Shown here: positions 27,833-35,896 of the stretch, in pieces | Layout of the letters: the number at the start of each line of letters is the position of its first letter | Numbering within the stretch: position 1 is the stretch's first letter | Source: Corynebacterium rouxii | GTDB lineage: Bacteria; Actinomycetota; Actinomycetes; Mycobacteriales; Mycobacteriaceae | DNA length: 64,000 bases | Direction of reading: 5' to 3' | NCBI RefSeq assembly: GCF_902702935.1 | Contig: NZ_LR738855.1 | Location: 2,294,001-2,358,000 of the forward strand | Program-made: the position numbers and the translations under genes | The notes under the pieces: generated by a model | Databases searched by the model: none | What the model saw: only the letters and a program-made list of their open reading frames with translations | Told to the model about the DNA's origin: nothing

Positions 27833-28400
27833 GAAACGTACATTACTGCCTGCTGCGGCGTTGGGCGTGTCAGTGCTGCTATCTGCTTGTTCTTCCCAGA
27901 ACACCCCTAGCTCCAACGAGGTTTCCGGCGCCCCTGCCCCCGCCGATCCCGCGGTGGTGCACGATTCCGCTTTGCCTTTCGACGCCCTCCCCATGCCGCC
28001 CCAAGGCCGCGAGGGGTTCGAGGAGTGCCCGTATCTTGATTCCCAGTGGGTTGCCGACACAAATGGCCAGCGCATGACGGGCCAAGGCGTGGATACGCGT
28101 TTTGATACCCCCGCGTGCGTGTTCTGGTCTTATCCCGAGGCCCCGCAGGCCACGGTGATGGTGCGTCATATGCCTTCTGAGGAAGAGGCCATTCGGGTGG
28201 TTGATTGGGCGGCCCCTATTGATACCACCGAGCCTGCCGAGGAACCGGAGGGCTGGTCGGGTGGCCGTGCCGGCCATGAGGAGGGTGCGGTGTATGCCGT
28301 ACAAAAGGGCCCTGTTGCTGTGGTGGTGTGGAGTAACCAGCAGCAGTCGTTGAAGGCGGAGCTGATGGCTAAGGAGGCCATTGTCCGATTAGGTCTCTAA
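27831..28400 (+). CDS. Lipoprotein, DUF2020-like
   Basis: About 189 residues from ATG 27831. The signal peptide MKRTLLPAAALGVSVLLSAC ends in a lipobox (LLSAC), so the mature protein is lipid-anchored outside. The mature domain has two cysteines (EECPYLDSQ and PACVFWSYPEA) and WSGGRAGHEEGAVYAVQKGPVAVVVWSNQ. This resembles the DUF2020 lipoproteins of corynebacteria, which have no assigned function. It diverges from hrrS with overlapping start codons. Confidence 0.8.
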   Translation: MKRTLLPAAALGVSVLLSACSSQNTPSSNEVSGAPAPADPAVVHDSALPFDALPMPPQGREGFEECPYLDSQWVADTNGQRMTGQGVDTRFDTPACVFWSYPEAPQATVMVRHMPSEEEAIRVVDWAAPIDTTEPAEEPEGWSGGRAGHEEGAVYAVQKGPVAVVVWSNQQQSLKAELMAKEAIVRLGL

Positions 28401-28417
28401 CTCCCCCAATCGGACAA
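28381..28417 (+). terminator. Hairpin spanning the lipoprotein stop codon
   Basis: TTGTCCGATT at 28381 and AATCGGACAA at 28408-28417 form a perfect 10-bp stem with the stop codon in the loop. CTTGTTT follows a little later. It may be a weak terminator or 3'-end stabiliser. Confidence 0.5.
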
Positions 28418-28533
28418 ATCGGACTCTTGTTTATGTGAGATTTCACATTTTTGAACAACGCGACCTGCGGTTTTGCATATTGCTAATAATATTCAATCTT
28501 GTGAAACAACATATTTTCTGTAACGATTCAGAT

Positions 28534-29943
28534 ATGTTCAGCGTGTTCGATCTCAAGAAAATCCCCAACAAAGGAATACCACTCGAGCAACAACGCAAGA
28601 TGTGGCTGGGACAGTTCCTCAAGGCGTTCTTCGTCGTGTTCTTCGTGTACATGTCGATGTACTTCATCAGGAACAACTTCAAAGCCGCACAGCCGATGCT
28701 CAAAGAAGACTTCGGCCTCACCACCCTCCAACTGGGCTACATCGGCCTCGCCTTCTCCATCACCTACGGCATCGGCAAAACCTTGGTCGGCTACTTCGTA
28801 GACGGTCACAACTCCAAGCGCATCATCTCTACTCTGCTGATCTGCGCCTCCACCGTGGTCCTCCTGATGGGCTTGCTGCTGAGCTACTTCGGCTCAGTCA
28901 TCGGCATCTTTATCGTCTTGTGGGGCCTTAACGGTCTATTCCAATCCGCAGGCGGCCCCGCCTCCTATTCGACGATTTCTCGCTGGGCACCCCGAACCAA
29001 ACGCGGCAAATACCTAGGCCTATGGAACGCCTCCCACAACGTCGGTGGCGCACTCGCCGGTGGCCTAGCGCTCTGGGGCGCTAACGTATTCTTCGGCGGC
29101 AACGTCGTCGGCATGTTCATCTTCCCAGCACTGATCGGCCTCACCATCGGTATCATCGGCCTCTTCGTCGGCAAAGACGACCCCGAGGAACTGGGCTGGA
29201 ACCGCAGCGAGGAAATCTTCGGCGAGGCCGTAGAAGCAGAAAACTCCCAGGCAGAAACCATGCCCCAGCGCGAAATCTTCCTTAACTACGTGCTGAAAAA
29301 CCCCTGGCTGTGGACGCTCTGTATCGCCAACGTCTTCGTCTACATCGTCCGCATTGGTATCGACAACTGGGCACCGCTCTACGTCACCGAGGAACTCCAC
29401 TTTGACAAGGGCGACGCCGTGAACACCATCTTCTACTTCGAGATCGGCGCACTGGTGGCCAGCCTGCTATGGGGCTACGTCTCCGACCTGCTCAAAGGTC
29501 GCCGCGCCATCGTGGCAATCGGCTGCCTTTCCATGATCTACTTCGCCGTGATGCTCTACCGCAACGCCAGCAGCGTCACCATGGTCAACCTGTCGCTGTT
29601 CATCTTGGGCGCGCTCATCTTCGGACCTCAGCTGCTCATCGGCGTCTCGCTCGTCGGCTTCGTACCTAAGCGCGCAATCAGCGTGGCTAACGGCATGACC
29701 GGTACCTTCGGCTACCTCTTTGGCGACTCCATGGCCAAAGTCGGCCTCGCCGCCATCGCAGACCCCGAACAAAAAGGTCTCACCGTCTTCGGACACCTCC
29801 TCCACGGCTGGGGTGCCGTCTTTACCGTCTTCTACTTCGCACTGACCGTCGGTATCATCTTGCTCATGATCGTCGCCGTCGGCGAAGAACGCCGCATCCG
29901 CAAACTCCAAGCTGCAGAGGCCGTGGGAAAGACACTCGCCTAG
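28534..29943 (+). CDS. uhpT: Organophosphate:phosphate antiporter, UhpT-like
   Basis: About 469 residues from ATG 28534 with twelve predicted helices. It carries the OPA-family blocks FQSAGGPASYSTISRWAPRTKRGKYLGLWNASHNVGG and ANVFVYIVRIGIDNWAPLY. From recall these match E. coli UhpT (hexose-phosphate carrier) more closely than GlpT, for example in FGPQLLIGV and VGFVPKRA. It would import sugar phosphates in exchange for Pi. An ATGTGA/TCACAT palindrome lies at 28433-28448, upstream. No uhpABC-type regulators are adjacent. A GlpT function cannot be excluded. Confidence 0.85.
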   Translation: MFSVFDLKKIPNKGIPLEQQRKMWLGQFLKAFFVVFFVYMSMYFIRNNFKAAQPMLKEDFGLTTLQLGYIGLAFSITYGIGKTLVGYFVDGHNSKRIISTLLICASTVVLLMGLLLSYFGSVIGIFIVLWGLNGLFQSAGGPASYSTISRWAPRTKRGKYLGLWNASHNVGGALAGGLALWGANVFFGGNVVGMFIFPALIGLTIGIIGLFVGKDDPEELGWNRSEEIFGEAVEAENSQAETMPQREIFLNYVLKNPWLWTLCIANVFVYIVRIGIDNWAPLYVTEELHFDKGDAVNTIFYFEIGALVASLLWGYVSDLLKGRRAIVAIGCLSMIYFAVMLYRNASSVTMVNLSLFILGALIFGPQLLIGVSLVGFVPKRAISVANGMTGTFGYLFGDSMAKVGLAAIADPEQKGLTVFGHLLHGWGAVFTVFYFALTVGIILLMIVAVGEERRIRKLQAAEAVGKTLA

Positions 29944-29960
29944 CAGCTCACCAATAACAC

Positions 29961-30002
29961 AACTCGCCTGCGGCAGGAATTGCCGCAGGCGAGTTCTTTT
30001 TG
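29961..30002 (+). terminator. Strong intrinsic terminator after the UhpT-like gene
   Basis: AACTCGCCTGCGGCA pairs with TGCCGCAGGCGAGTT around a 5-base loop and is followed by CTTTTTGTTTT. Confidence 0.95.
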
Positions 30003-30004
30003 TT

Positions 30005-30157
30005 TTACACAGCCACGTCGTTATAAGGCATCATCGCCGACACCCACGGAAATACCACTTCCATGAGCAAGAAGAACACCGCCACTAAAAGGGCAACAGC
30101 AATGAAAACCTTGACCAATCGCGGCCCAGGAATGATATGCCACAAAAATCCATACAT
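30005..30157 (-). CDS. 50-residue membrane protein downstream of the sortase
   Basis: I translated this by hand: MYGFLWHIIPGPRLVKVFIA..., one transmembrane helix (about residues 15-38, VFIAVALLVAVFFLLMEVVF), and the end YNDVAV. The start lies 6 bases after the sortase stop. Short proteins of this layout, with the MYGxxWxxxPGP head and a PWV...PxNDV tail, recur directly after class E sortases in actinobacteria, so it is probably real and coupled to sortase function. No function is known. Confidence 0.75.
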   Translation of the reverse strand: MYGFLWHIIPGPRLVKVFIAVALLVAVFFLLMEVVFPWVSAMMPYNDVAV

Positions 30158-30163
30158 TATTTT

Positions 30164-30985
30164 TTAGCCTTCCTCTAACGCTGCTGGTTTATTGTCCCCG
30201 TTTTTAGGGAAGTGCTCGGTCAGCATGGCGTGCACGATCATGCGTTCCGCATTGGAAAACTGCGGGTGGCAGGTCGTCATCGTCATAATGCCTTCCATCC
30301 CAGGATCTGCCTCGATCACATCCGTCTCCGGCAGCGCGCTAATTGTCGACACATCACCTGGAGTAGTAATAAACCGGCCATTAACATGCTCATAATCGCC
30401 ATGCGTTATCCGCTCAGCTTGCTCAGGAGTAAAGCACCCCATGGCTTCGTCGTAACGCTGTTGGCCAGAAGAATCCACCGGCATGACGCGATACACGCTC
30501 CACGACGTGCGCGTTTCCACCACAATCGCATCACACACGTTCAAGTTGCCCAGATCATTAAAAGGCGCGCCCTTGCCCACGCGGTGACCAGCAACCGCAA
30601 AGTTGCCGCGCTCACCCGGCAGCTGCGTGTCCTTGTAATGACCAGGACCAGCCTCTAGATCCGCATCCGTCGTGCCTTCCACGATCGCGAACTGGAAATC
30701 CGAACCAAACTGCGGAATGTACATACGCGCAAACGCTTCACCCAACTCAGGGGTGAGCTTCTTACGCGGATTCACCCGCTCTTTCCACTGGTCATCCATC
30801 TTGTCGCTCACCGCAGCCTGGGCCTTACCAGCCTCAATGTTGGTCCAATACGCCTCATAGAAAGCGAAGAGGAAAAACAGCACACCTGCTGTGAGCAGCA
30901 GCTCCCCGATCACTTGCGTGACCGTCACCCGCGGACGACGCCGCGCCGTGAGGTGTTGCTCGGGAGAAACCACGGGACTACTCAT
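30164..30985 (-). CDS. Class E sortase
   Basis: The 273-residue protein has an N-terminal membrane anchor (VIGELLLTAGVLFFLFAFYEAYW). Its extracellular sortase domain carries the catalytic His in FAVAGHRVGKGAPF and the catalytic Cys in MTMTTCHPQFSNAERMIVHA, with the Arg nearby. The TTCHP motif typifies class E, which anchors LAxTG proteins or acts as a housekeeping sortase in high-GC Gram-positives. It lacks adjacent pilin genes, so it is the housekeeping enzyme rather than a pilus polymerase. Confidence 0.93.
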   Translation of the reverse strand: MSSPVVSPEQHLTARRRPRVTVTQVIGELLLTAGVLFFLFAFYEAYWTNIEAGKAQAAVSDKMDDQWKERVNPRKKLTPELGEAFARMYIPQFGSDFQFAIVEGTTDADLEAGPGHYKDTQLPGERGNFAVAGHRVGKGAPFNDLGNLNVCDAIVVETRTSWSVYRVMPVDSSGQQRYDEAMGCFTPEQAERITHGDYEHVNGRFITTPGDVSTISALPETDVIEADPGMEGIMTMTTCHPQFSNAERMIVHAMLTEHFPKNGDNKPAALEEG

Positions 30986-31116
30986 ACATTCCTTATCGTT
31001 GTTTTAGGTTGGTGTGCCCACAATCGTAGCGCAGCCCACCGTTTCCCCTCTACAACCCGATTGCGCGTACCATTTAAGTCTGTTTGTTCGTGATACGTCC
31101 CGATCGGAGTTTCCCC

Positions 31117-32424
31117 GTGCTTGAGATGTTTATCTACCCCGTATCCGGTGTGATGCGGCTATGGCACTACATATTTGCGGATCTATTTGGCGTCTCCCAG
31201 TCACAAGCCTGGGTTGCGTCGCTCTTCGCACTGGTTGTGACAGTCCGATCCATCATCGCCCCCTTCTCGTGGATGCAGTTCAAGTCCGGACGCTTCGCCA
31301 TCATGATGCGCCCGAAAATCAAACGCCTCAAAGAGGAATACGCGGAGCGCACCGACAAAGAGTCCATCCTTGAACAGGAACGTCGCCAAAAAGAAATCCA
31401 AGAGGAATACGGCTACAGCATGGCAGCGGGCTGTGTTCCCGCATTGATTCAGGTACCAGTGTTTTTGGGTCTCTACCAGGTGCTGTTGCGCATGGCACGC
31501 CCCAAAGAGGGCCTCGACGCCACCGTTCACGAGCCCATCGGCCTGCTCACCTCCGACAACGTGCGCTCATTCCTAGACACCCGATTCTTCGGCGTGCCGC
31601 TGCCCGCTTATAACTCCATGTCCCCAGAGCAGCTCGCACACCTTGGTACCGACCAGCCCACCATCCACGCCTTTGTTCTGCCGCTTATCATCGCCGCCTG
31701 TGTGTTCACCACTATCAACATGATCGTCTCCACCCTGCGCACCCGCTATTCCATCGACCATGATTCCGAATTTGCGGTGAGTACGTACCGTTTCCTCATC
31801 GTTATGGTGCTCGTCGCCCCCATTGGCTTACTCCAGGCCGGCCTGTTTGGCCCGATCCCAGCTGCAATTTGCTTATACTGGGTTGCTAATAACCTGTGGA
31901 CCCTTCTCCAAAACAACGGCATGTTCCTCGCCCTGCGGTGGAAGTACCCTTACGATAACGACCATAGGGCCTTCCAAGCCGAGCGCCGTGCCCAGCGCGC
32001 AGAACGCGTAGTGCTAAAAAAATCTCGCAAAAAAGCGTTACGACGCCTCCGCAACCGCAGCCTCATCCAACCATGGAAGATTGCGGAACTACGCCAGCAA
32101 GCCCGCACCATTAAAAATGAAGTCCGCGAAGAAAAAGAAGCCGAAAAAGCCCGCAAGAAGGCCATCCGCGAGAAACGTCGCGAAGCCGAAAACGAAATCA
32201 ACAACGAAAAAAATGCCGAACGTCTCGAAAAAATCACTCGGCACGTAGAAAAATATAAAAAGAAAAAGGCCGCTAAGAAGGGCCTTGATCCTAAATCGAA
32301 TAATCAGCAGGAGGAGCAGACAACAACTGAACCGCAAGATCCCGAGCAGTCTTCAACGACTCCACCGAGCGATTCAGACGACAACCCGCAAGACCACCAT
32401 CCAGAAAAACCATCAACTGATTAG
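31117..32424 (+). CDS. yidC: YidC/Oxa1-family membrane insertase (paralogue with basic tail)
   Basis: I chose GTG 31117 because GGAG lies 6-10 bases upstream and the first helix follows at once (MFIYPVSGVMRLWHYIF). The insertase core has five helices and MQFKSGRFAIMMRPKIKRLKEEYAERTDKES, the cytoplasmic hairpin. YGYSMAAGCVPALIQVPVFLGLYQVLL then matches the family motif. The last 150 residues are a very long Lys/Arg/Glu-rich helix (KKSRKKALRRLRNRS onward) and an acidic Ser/Thr/Pro end, probably ribosome-binding. It inserts membrane proteins. It is probably a second YidC, as the rnpA-linked copy is not in this window. Confidence 0.9.
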   Translation: MLEMFIYPVSGVMRLWHYIFADLFGVSQSQAWVASLFALVVTVRSIIAPFSWMQFKSGRFAIMMRPKIKRLKEEYAERTDKESILEQERRQKEIQEEYGYSMAAGCVPALIQVPVFLGLYQVLLRMARPKEGLDATVHEPIGLLTSDNVRSFLDTRFFGVPLPAYNSMSPEQLAHLGTDQPTIHAFVLPLIIAACVFTTINMIVSTLRTRYSIDHDSEFAVSTYRFLIVMVLVAPIGLLQAGLFGPIPAAICLYWVANNLWTLLQNNGMFLALRWKYPYDNDHRAFQAERRAQRAERVVLKKSRKKALRRLRNRSLIQPWKIAELRQQARTIKNEVREEKEAEKARKKAIREKRREAENEINNEKNAERLEKITRHVEKYKKKKAAKKGLDPKSNNQQEEQTTTEPQDPEQSSTTPPSDSDDNPQDHHPEKPSTD

Positions 32425-32917
32425 CCTGAACAGTACCGGGATACCCGTTCTTCTCCGTCAACAACTGGGTTAACGTTTCCAAACACCATCGGCGGTGTTC
32501 CATCACAACCGACACGATCTCGCGCTCACTATCCGTCTCTGGGCGCGGATACTCGTTAGCAGCATTCTGGAAGTGCGAACCGCGATAATCCTTCAACGGC
32601 TCCTCATCAATGCACTGGTCAAAAAATGCGAGAATTTTCTCGCTTGGCGAACCCATCTCAGCAGTGCGCTCGTAATACTGCTCGCGCCACTTTTCATCCA
32701 AGTTCTGCAAATAGGCAATAACCAGCGCATCCTTGGATCCGAACAGAGAGTACAAACTCGCCTTGGCTACATCAGCCTCACGCAAAATGCGATCAATGCC
32801 GATCACCCGAATTCCCTCGGTGGTAAAAAGCTGCGTTGCGCCATCCAAAAGGCGCTGACGAGGGCTCGGACGGTTACGTCGACGACTCATCGTCTTCGTG
32901 CTTTTCGCCTCGGCCAA
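32291..32917 (-). CDS. TetR-family regulator
   Basis: The 208-residue protein has an N-terminal helix-turn-helix: RQRLLDGATQLFTTEGIRVIGIDRILREADVAKASLYSLFGSKDALVIAYL. The ligand domain contains FFDQCIDEEPLKDYRGSHFQNAANEYP and resembles the YcdC/AcnR-like C-terminal fold of drug- or metabolite-sensing members. Its 3' end overlaps the 3' end of the YidC gene by 134 bases on the other strand. The target is unknown. Confidence 0.9.
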   Translation of the reverse strand: MAEAKSTKTMSRRRNRPSPRQRLLDGATQLFTTEGIRVIGIDRILREADVAKASLYSLFGSKDALVIAYLQNLDEKWREQYYERTAEMGSPSEKILAFFDQCIDEEPLKDYRGSHFQNAANEYPRPETDSEREIVSVVMEHRRWCLETLTQLLTEKNGYPGTVQANQLMVFLDGGLAGCRLNRSVESLKTARDLAVQLLSAPPADYSI

Positions 32918-33033
32918 AGCGATCCACTTCCTTTCCAGAAGTTCTACGAAAAATTCAAGTGCTTTTCACTATATCTGAACAGATCAGTCTATTCACCTTT
33001 TGTGGCTGAATCAGCATTTTGTACTGCGGGCGT

Positions 33034-33115
33034 GTGAGCAATTTTTGCACCCTAAGATCGCATTTCCCCAAGAAGCACTTCCAAAAATTGGCCTTAAGGT
33101 ACAAAAAATGCTCAC
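33034..33115. repeat. Palindromic repeat element (family B, copy 1)
   Basis: Arms GTGAGCAATTTTTGCACCCTAAG and CTTAAGGTACAAAAAATGCTCAC pair imperfectly over an 82-bp unit. A related unit with CCCTAAGA/TCTTAGGGTAC arms is at 55972-56061. The right arm is shared with the hairpin at 33108-33138. Confidence 0.7.
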
Positions 33116-33138
33116 GAGGAGAAAATCCTCGTGAGCAT
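33108..33138. terminator. Intrinsic terminator after the GlsB-type gene
   Basis: ATGCTCACGAGGA pairs perfectly with TCCTCGTGAGCAT across a 5-base loop. For the leftward gene it is followed by TTTTTTGTACC. Confidence 0.9.
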
Positions 33139-33160
33139 TGAACTAAAAAGCGCTACTGCG

Positions 33161-33424
33161 TTACTTCTTGCGAGTAACTAGCTGCACCAAGCTAATCAGG
33201 ATGACCGCGCCTAGCAAGCAGGTGAAGAAGCTAAAGAAGAGACCGCCACCTGCAACGTCGACACCAAAAAGGCTCAACAGCCAGCCGCCCAAGAAACCGC
33301 CAACAATACCGACGATAATGTTCAGGCCGATGCCCTGCTGGGCGTCAGTGCCCTTAATTTTGGACGCAATCCAGCCTGCAAGGCCGCCGATAATAATCCA
33401 GCCGATAATTCCTAGTCCGAGCAT
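33161..33424 (-). CDS. GlsB/YeaQ/YmgE-family small membrane protein
   Basis: About 87 residues from ATG 33424, preceded by the strong site AAGGAGG. Three helices are visible: LGLGIIGWIIIGGLAGWIASKI, then QGIGLNIIVGIVGGFLGGWLLSLFG and the C-terminal helix LLGAVILISLVQLV. The glycine-zipper-like pattern and length define the transglycosylase-associated/GlsB stress protein family of the inner membrane. A GTTACGTAAC double palindrome lies about 180 bases upstream. Confidence 0.92.
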   Translation of the reverse strand: MLGLGIIGWIIIGGLAGWIASKIKGTDAQQGIGLNIIVGIVGGFLGGWLLSLFGVDVAGGGLFFSFFTCLLGAVILISLVQLVTRKK

Positions 33425-33599
33425 GTTGTCCTCCTTGATATTTGTTGCCGCCCTCGGATTCGAGCGCGGTGGTTCTTGATTTCCACAGTAGACACGAATC
33501 AATTTTCTTGCAGATATCGTGCAAGAAAATTCCACGCTTTGTAGTCATCTCAACCAGTTCGTTATCACGAATAAATACCTTTGAACAGGTGCTATAGGT

Positions 33600-33635
33600 G
33601 TTACGTAACAATTAGGCTACAAATTGTTACGTAAC
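33600..33635. promoter_or_regulatory. Double GTTACGTAAC palindrome
   Basis: GTTACGTAACAATT at 33600-33613 and its exact inverse AATTGTTACGTAAC at 33622-33635. Each half contains a perfect 10-bp palindrome. It lies between the stress protein end and the GlsB-type gene, so it may be an operator for the latter. Confidence 0.6.
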
Positions 33636-33640
33636 CCAAA

Positions 33641-33683
33641 AAGAGCCGCCAACATACCCTTCGCGGGCACATTGGCGGCTCTT
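33641..33683 (-). terminator. Terminator of the universal stress protein gene
   Basis: AAGAGCCGCCAA at 33641 pairs with TTGGCGGCTCTT ending at 33683. The leftward side continues into T-rich GGGTT. Confidence 0.8.
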
Positions 33684-33705
33684 AAAACCTTAGGAGATTA
33701 GGCCT

Positions 33706-34608
33706 TTAGTTTTCTTTTTCATTGGGACGCACGACCACCATTGGGCAAGGTGCAGACTGCAACAGCGCACGGGAAGTAGAGCCCAACAGCATGCCGCGGA
33801 AACCGCCACGGCCGTGGGAGCCAACCACCAGTAGCTGGGCGTTGTGTGCACAGTCCTCGAGGGCGCGTACTGGGCGATCGCGAGTGATCACCATTTCGAC
33901 CTCTACGTCTGGGAAACGCTCCAGCAATGGCTGCAGGCGATCCTTGAGCAGGGTGGTTTGCTCCTTCTCGATGATCTCCCACTCCTGTTGTGCAGCCGCC
34001 AGACCAGCCAAGGAAGCCTGGACCTGCATATCCATCCACGTATGGATAGCAACCAGCTTTGCACCGCGTGCTTGTGCTTCTTCGAAGGCGAACTCGGTTG
34101 CGCGCTGGGACACGTCGGAGCCGTCGACACCGACGACCACTGGGCCGTACTTATTGGTTTCGGTGACGTGGTTGTCGTTTCGCACGACTACCACTGGGCA
34201 GTCGGCGTGGCTGACCACTGCCGCAGAAACGGAGCCCATAACCATACCGGAGAGGCCGCCTAGGCCACGGGAGCCCATGACGATCATGGTGACGTCGCTC
34301 GACATGTCGAGAAGCATGTCGATAGGGCTGCCCTCGGCGATGACGTATCCGATCTTGATGTCTGGGGCGACCTCATGGGCAACTACGCGGGCCGCCTCGA
34401 TCACGTCCATTGTCTCGGACTGGAGCTCGTCGAAAAGCTCCTGTGGTGGCACCATACCCTCAGCGTAGAGGAACTGTGGCATGGTGTAGCTTGCGGCGAG
34501 GCGAAGCGGAACGCCACGCTTGTTGGCTGTATTTGCTGCCCAGCGAACGGCGTTCTGAGAGGCCTCGGAACCATCGACAGCAACGACAACGATGTTTTCG
34601 GCAGTCAT
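33706..34608 (-). CDS. Universal stress protein with tandem Usp domains
   Basis: The 300-residue protein consists of two Usp domains. The first starts IVVVAVDGSEASQNAVRWA and ends GSRGLGGLSGMVMGSVSAAVVSHADCPVVVVR. The second starts GPVVVGVDGSDVSQRATEFA and ends GSHGRGGFRGMLLGSTSRALLQSAPCPMVVVR. Both carry the ATP-binding GxxG-x9-G(S/T) motif, so it is an ATP-binding type. Such tandem proteins rise under hypoxia or starvation in actinobacteria. Confidence 0.95.
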   Translation of the reverse strand: MTAENIVVVAVDGSEASQNAVRWAANTANKRGVPLRLAASYTMPQFLYAEGMVPPQELFDELQSETMDVIEAARVVAHEVAPDIKIGYVIAEGSPIDMLLDMSSDVTMIVMGSRGLGGLSGMVMGSVSAAVVSHADCPVVVVRNDNHVTETNKYGPVVVGVDGSDVSQRATEFAFEEAQARGAKLVAIHTWMDMQVQASLAGLAAAQQEWEIIEKEQTTLLKDRLQPLLERFPDVEVEMVITRDRPVRALEDCAHNAQLLVVGSHGRGGFRGMLLGSTSRALLQSAPCPMVVVRPNEKEN

Positions 34609-34773
34609 TGTAAAGCCTTTCTATCAAGCACAAGGCGGAATTTCCACGCTTGAGGTAGCGGGTACTCACAGAATCCTCACTGTGGCACCAAACACTTCTA
34701 TGATAGCGCGCAAGACCAGCACACACTACTGGTTACAACCAGTTCAGGGGTGGGATGCGGGAAAAATCACATG

Positions 34774-34911
34774 TTATTGCTGCAGCGTAGCCGCAGGAGC
34801 GTTAGAGGGGTACATGAAGGTGTAGAGGAACTGAAGGACACGAGCAATGACCTCGCCAATGCCGTGGCTAAAGAAGTCCATGAGGGGGTTCACGATAGCA
34901 TCAATATTCAT
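34774..34911 (-). CDS. Hypothetical 45-residue amphipathic protein
   Basis: Reads MNIDAIVNPLMDFFSHGIGE and ends LYTFMYPSNAPAATLQQ, predicted as one amphipathic or membrane helix. No ribosome-binding site is clear. Its ATG overlaps the opposite-strand ATG of the pseudouridine synthase (CATG). Short helical proteins of this kind include corynebacterial cell-wall porins (PorA/PorH), but I see no match good enough to claim that. Confidence 0.5.
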   Translation of the reverse strand: MNIDAIVNPLMDFFSHGIGEVIARVLQFLYTFMYPSNAPAATLQQ

Positions 34912-35896
34912 GACAGATAGGGTAGTACAGATTCCCCGCGGGCACGCACCGCTTCGCATAAAAGATGGACTCAACCCCACCCGCGTGCGCGTTCCCGAGC
35001 AACGCGATGGCGTCTCCGCCTACGACTTCGTCTGGGAGCTCATTGCCTCGCAACGCCACCGGCACCCCGAGGACACCCCCGATGCTCTCGTGCACCGTTT
35101 TGAAGCCGACCAGGTCATCATCGGACCGCGGTTTCGTATCGCCAGCCCCACTTCCGTACTCCACGCCAACGACGACGTCTGGTTTTATCGCATTCCTGCC
35201 CCCGAACCGACGATCCCCTACAGCTGCACGGTGGTTTACGAAGACGACACCATCCTCGTCGCCGACAAACCCCCCTTCCTTGCGACGATGCCCCGCGGCA
35301 AACACATCACCAACTCCGCCACGGTTCAACTACGCCGCAGCACGGGTATCGATGAGCTCAGTCCCGCACACCGCCTCGATCGCCTCACCAGCGGCCTACT
35401 GCTGTTCACAAAGCACAAACGCGTACGTGGCGCCTACCAAACACTTTTCAGCGAACGAAACGTCCGCAAAACCTACGTCGCCACCGCCGAATATAACCCA
35501 GTCATAACGCCTGGTACCGTATGGCGCTCACACATGACCAAAACCGCCGGTGAAATCCAGGGCCACATTATCGACGCACCCCCCAACGCCGAAACCCTCG
35601 TCGCCGCCATCGAGCGTATCGACGCCCCCACGCAACAACGCCTCCACTCCCTCCATGGAACCGACGTAGACCTTGCCCGCTACACCCTCAAACCTCATAC
35701 CGGAAAGACCCATCAACTCCGCCTCCATATGCTTGCAGCTGGCGTCCCCATCCTTGGCGACACCATCTACCCCACAATCCTCGCAGAAGATGCTGAAGAC
35801 TATTCCCGACCCATGCACCTGACGAGTACTGAGCTTGAGTTCACGGATCCTCTCACCAACCGCCACTGTTTGTTCACTGGTGCAGTGATCCGATAA
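34910..35896 (+). CDS. RluA-family pseudouridine synthase
   Basis: About 328 residues from ATG 34910. The catalytic motif is SPAHRLDRLTSGLLLFTKH, with the aspartate in HRLDR. VVYEDDTILVADKPPFLATMPRG precedes it, and GKTHQLRLHMLAAGVPILGDTIYP follows. It isomerises uridine in rRNA or tRNA. The N-terminal 90 residues lack a recognisable S4 domain. The rRNA operon lies downstream in the opposite direction, but a specific link cannot be claimed. Confidence 0.88.
   Translation: MTDRVVQIPRGHAPLRIKDGLNPTRVRVPEQRDGVSAYDFVWELIASQRHRHPEDTPDALVHRFEADQVIIGPRFRIASPTSVLHANDDVWFYRIPAPEPTIPYSCTVVYEDDTILVADKPPFLATMPRGKHITNSATVQLRRSTGIDELSPAHRLDRLTSGLLLFTKHKRVRGAYQTLFSERNVRKTYVATAEYNPVITPGTVWRSHMTKTAGEIQGHIIDAPPNAETLVAAIERIDAPTQQRLHSLHGTDVDLARYTLKPHTGKTHQLRLHMLAAGVPILGDTIYPTILAEDAEDYSRPMHLTSTELEFTDPLTNRHCLFTGAVIR

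Noticed and set aside
27833-28075. N-terminal extension of the HrrS kinase
   Set aside because: It is antisense to the lipoprotein signal peptide and mature domain, with low-complexity content; start placed at 27832 or 27715.
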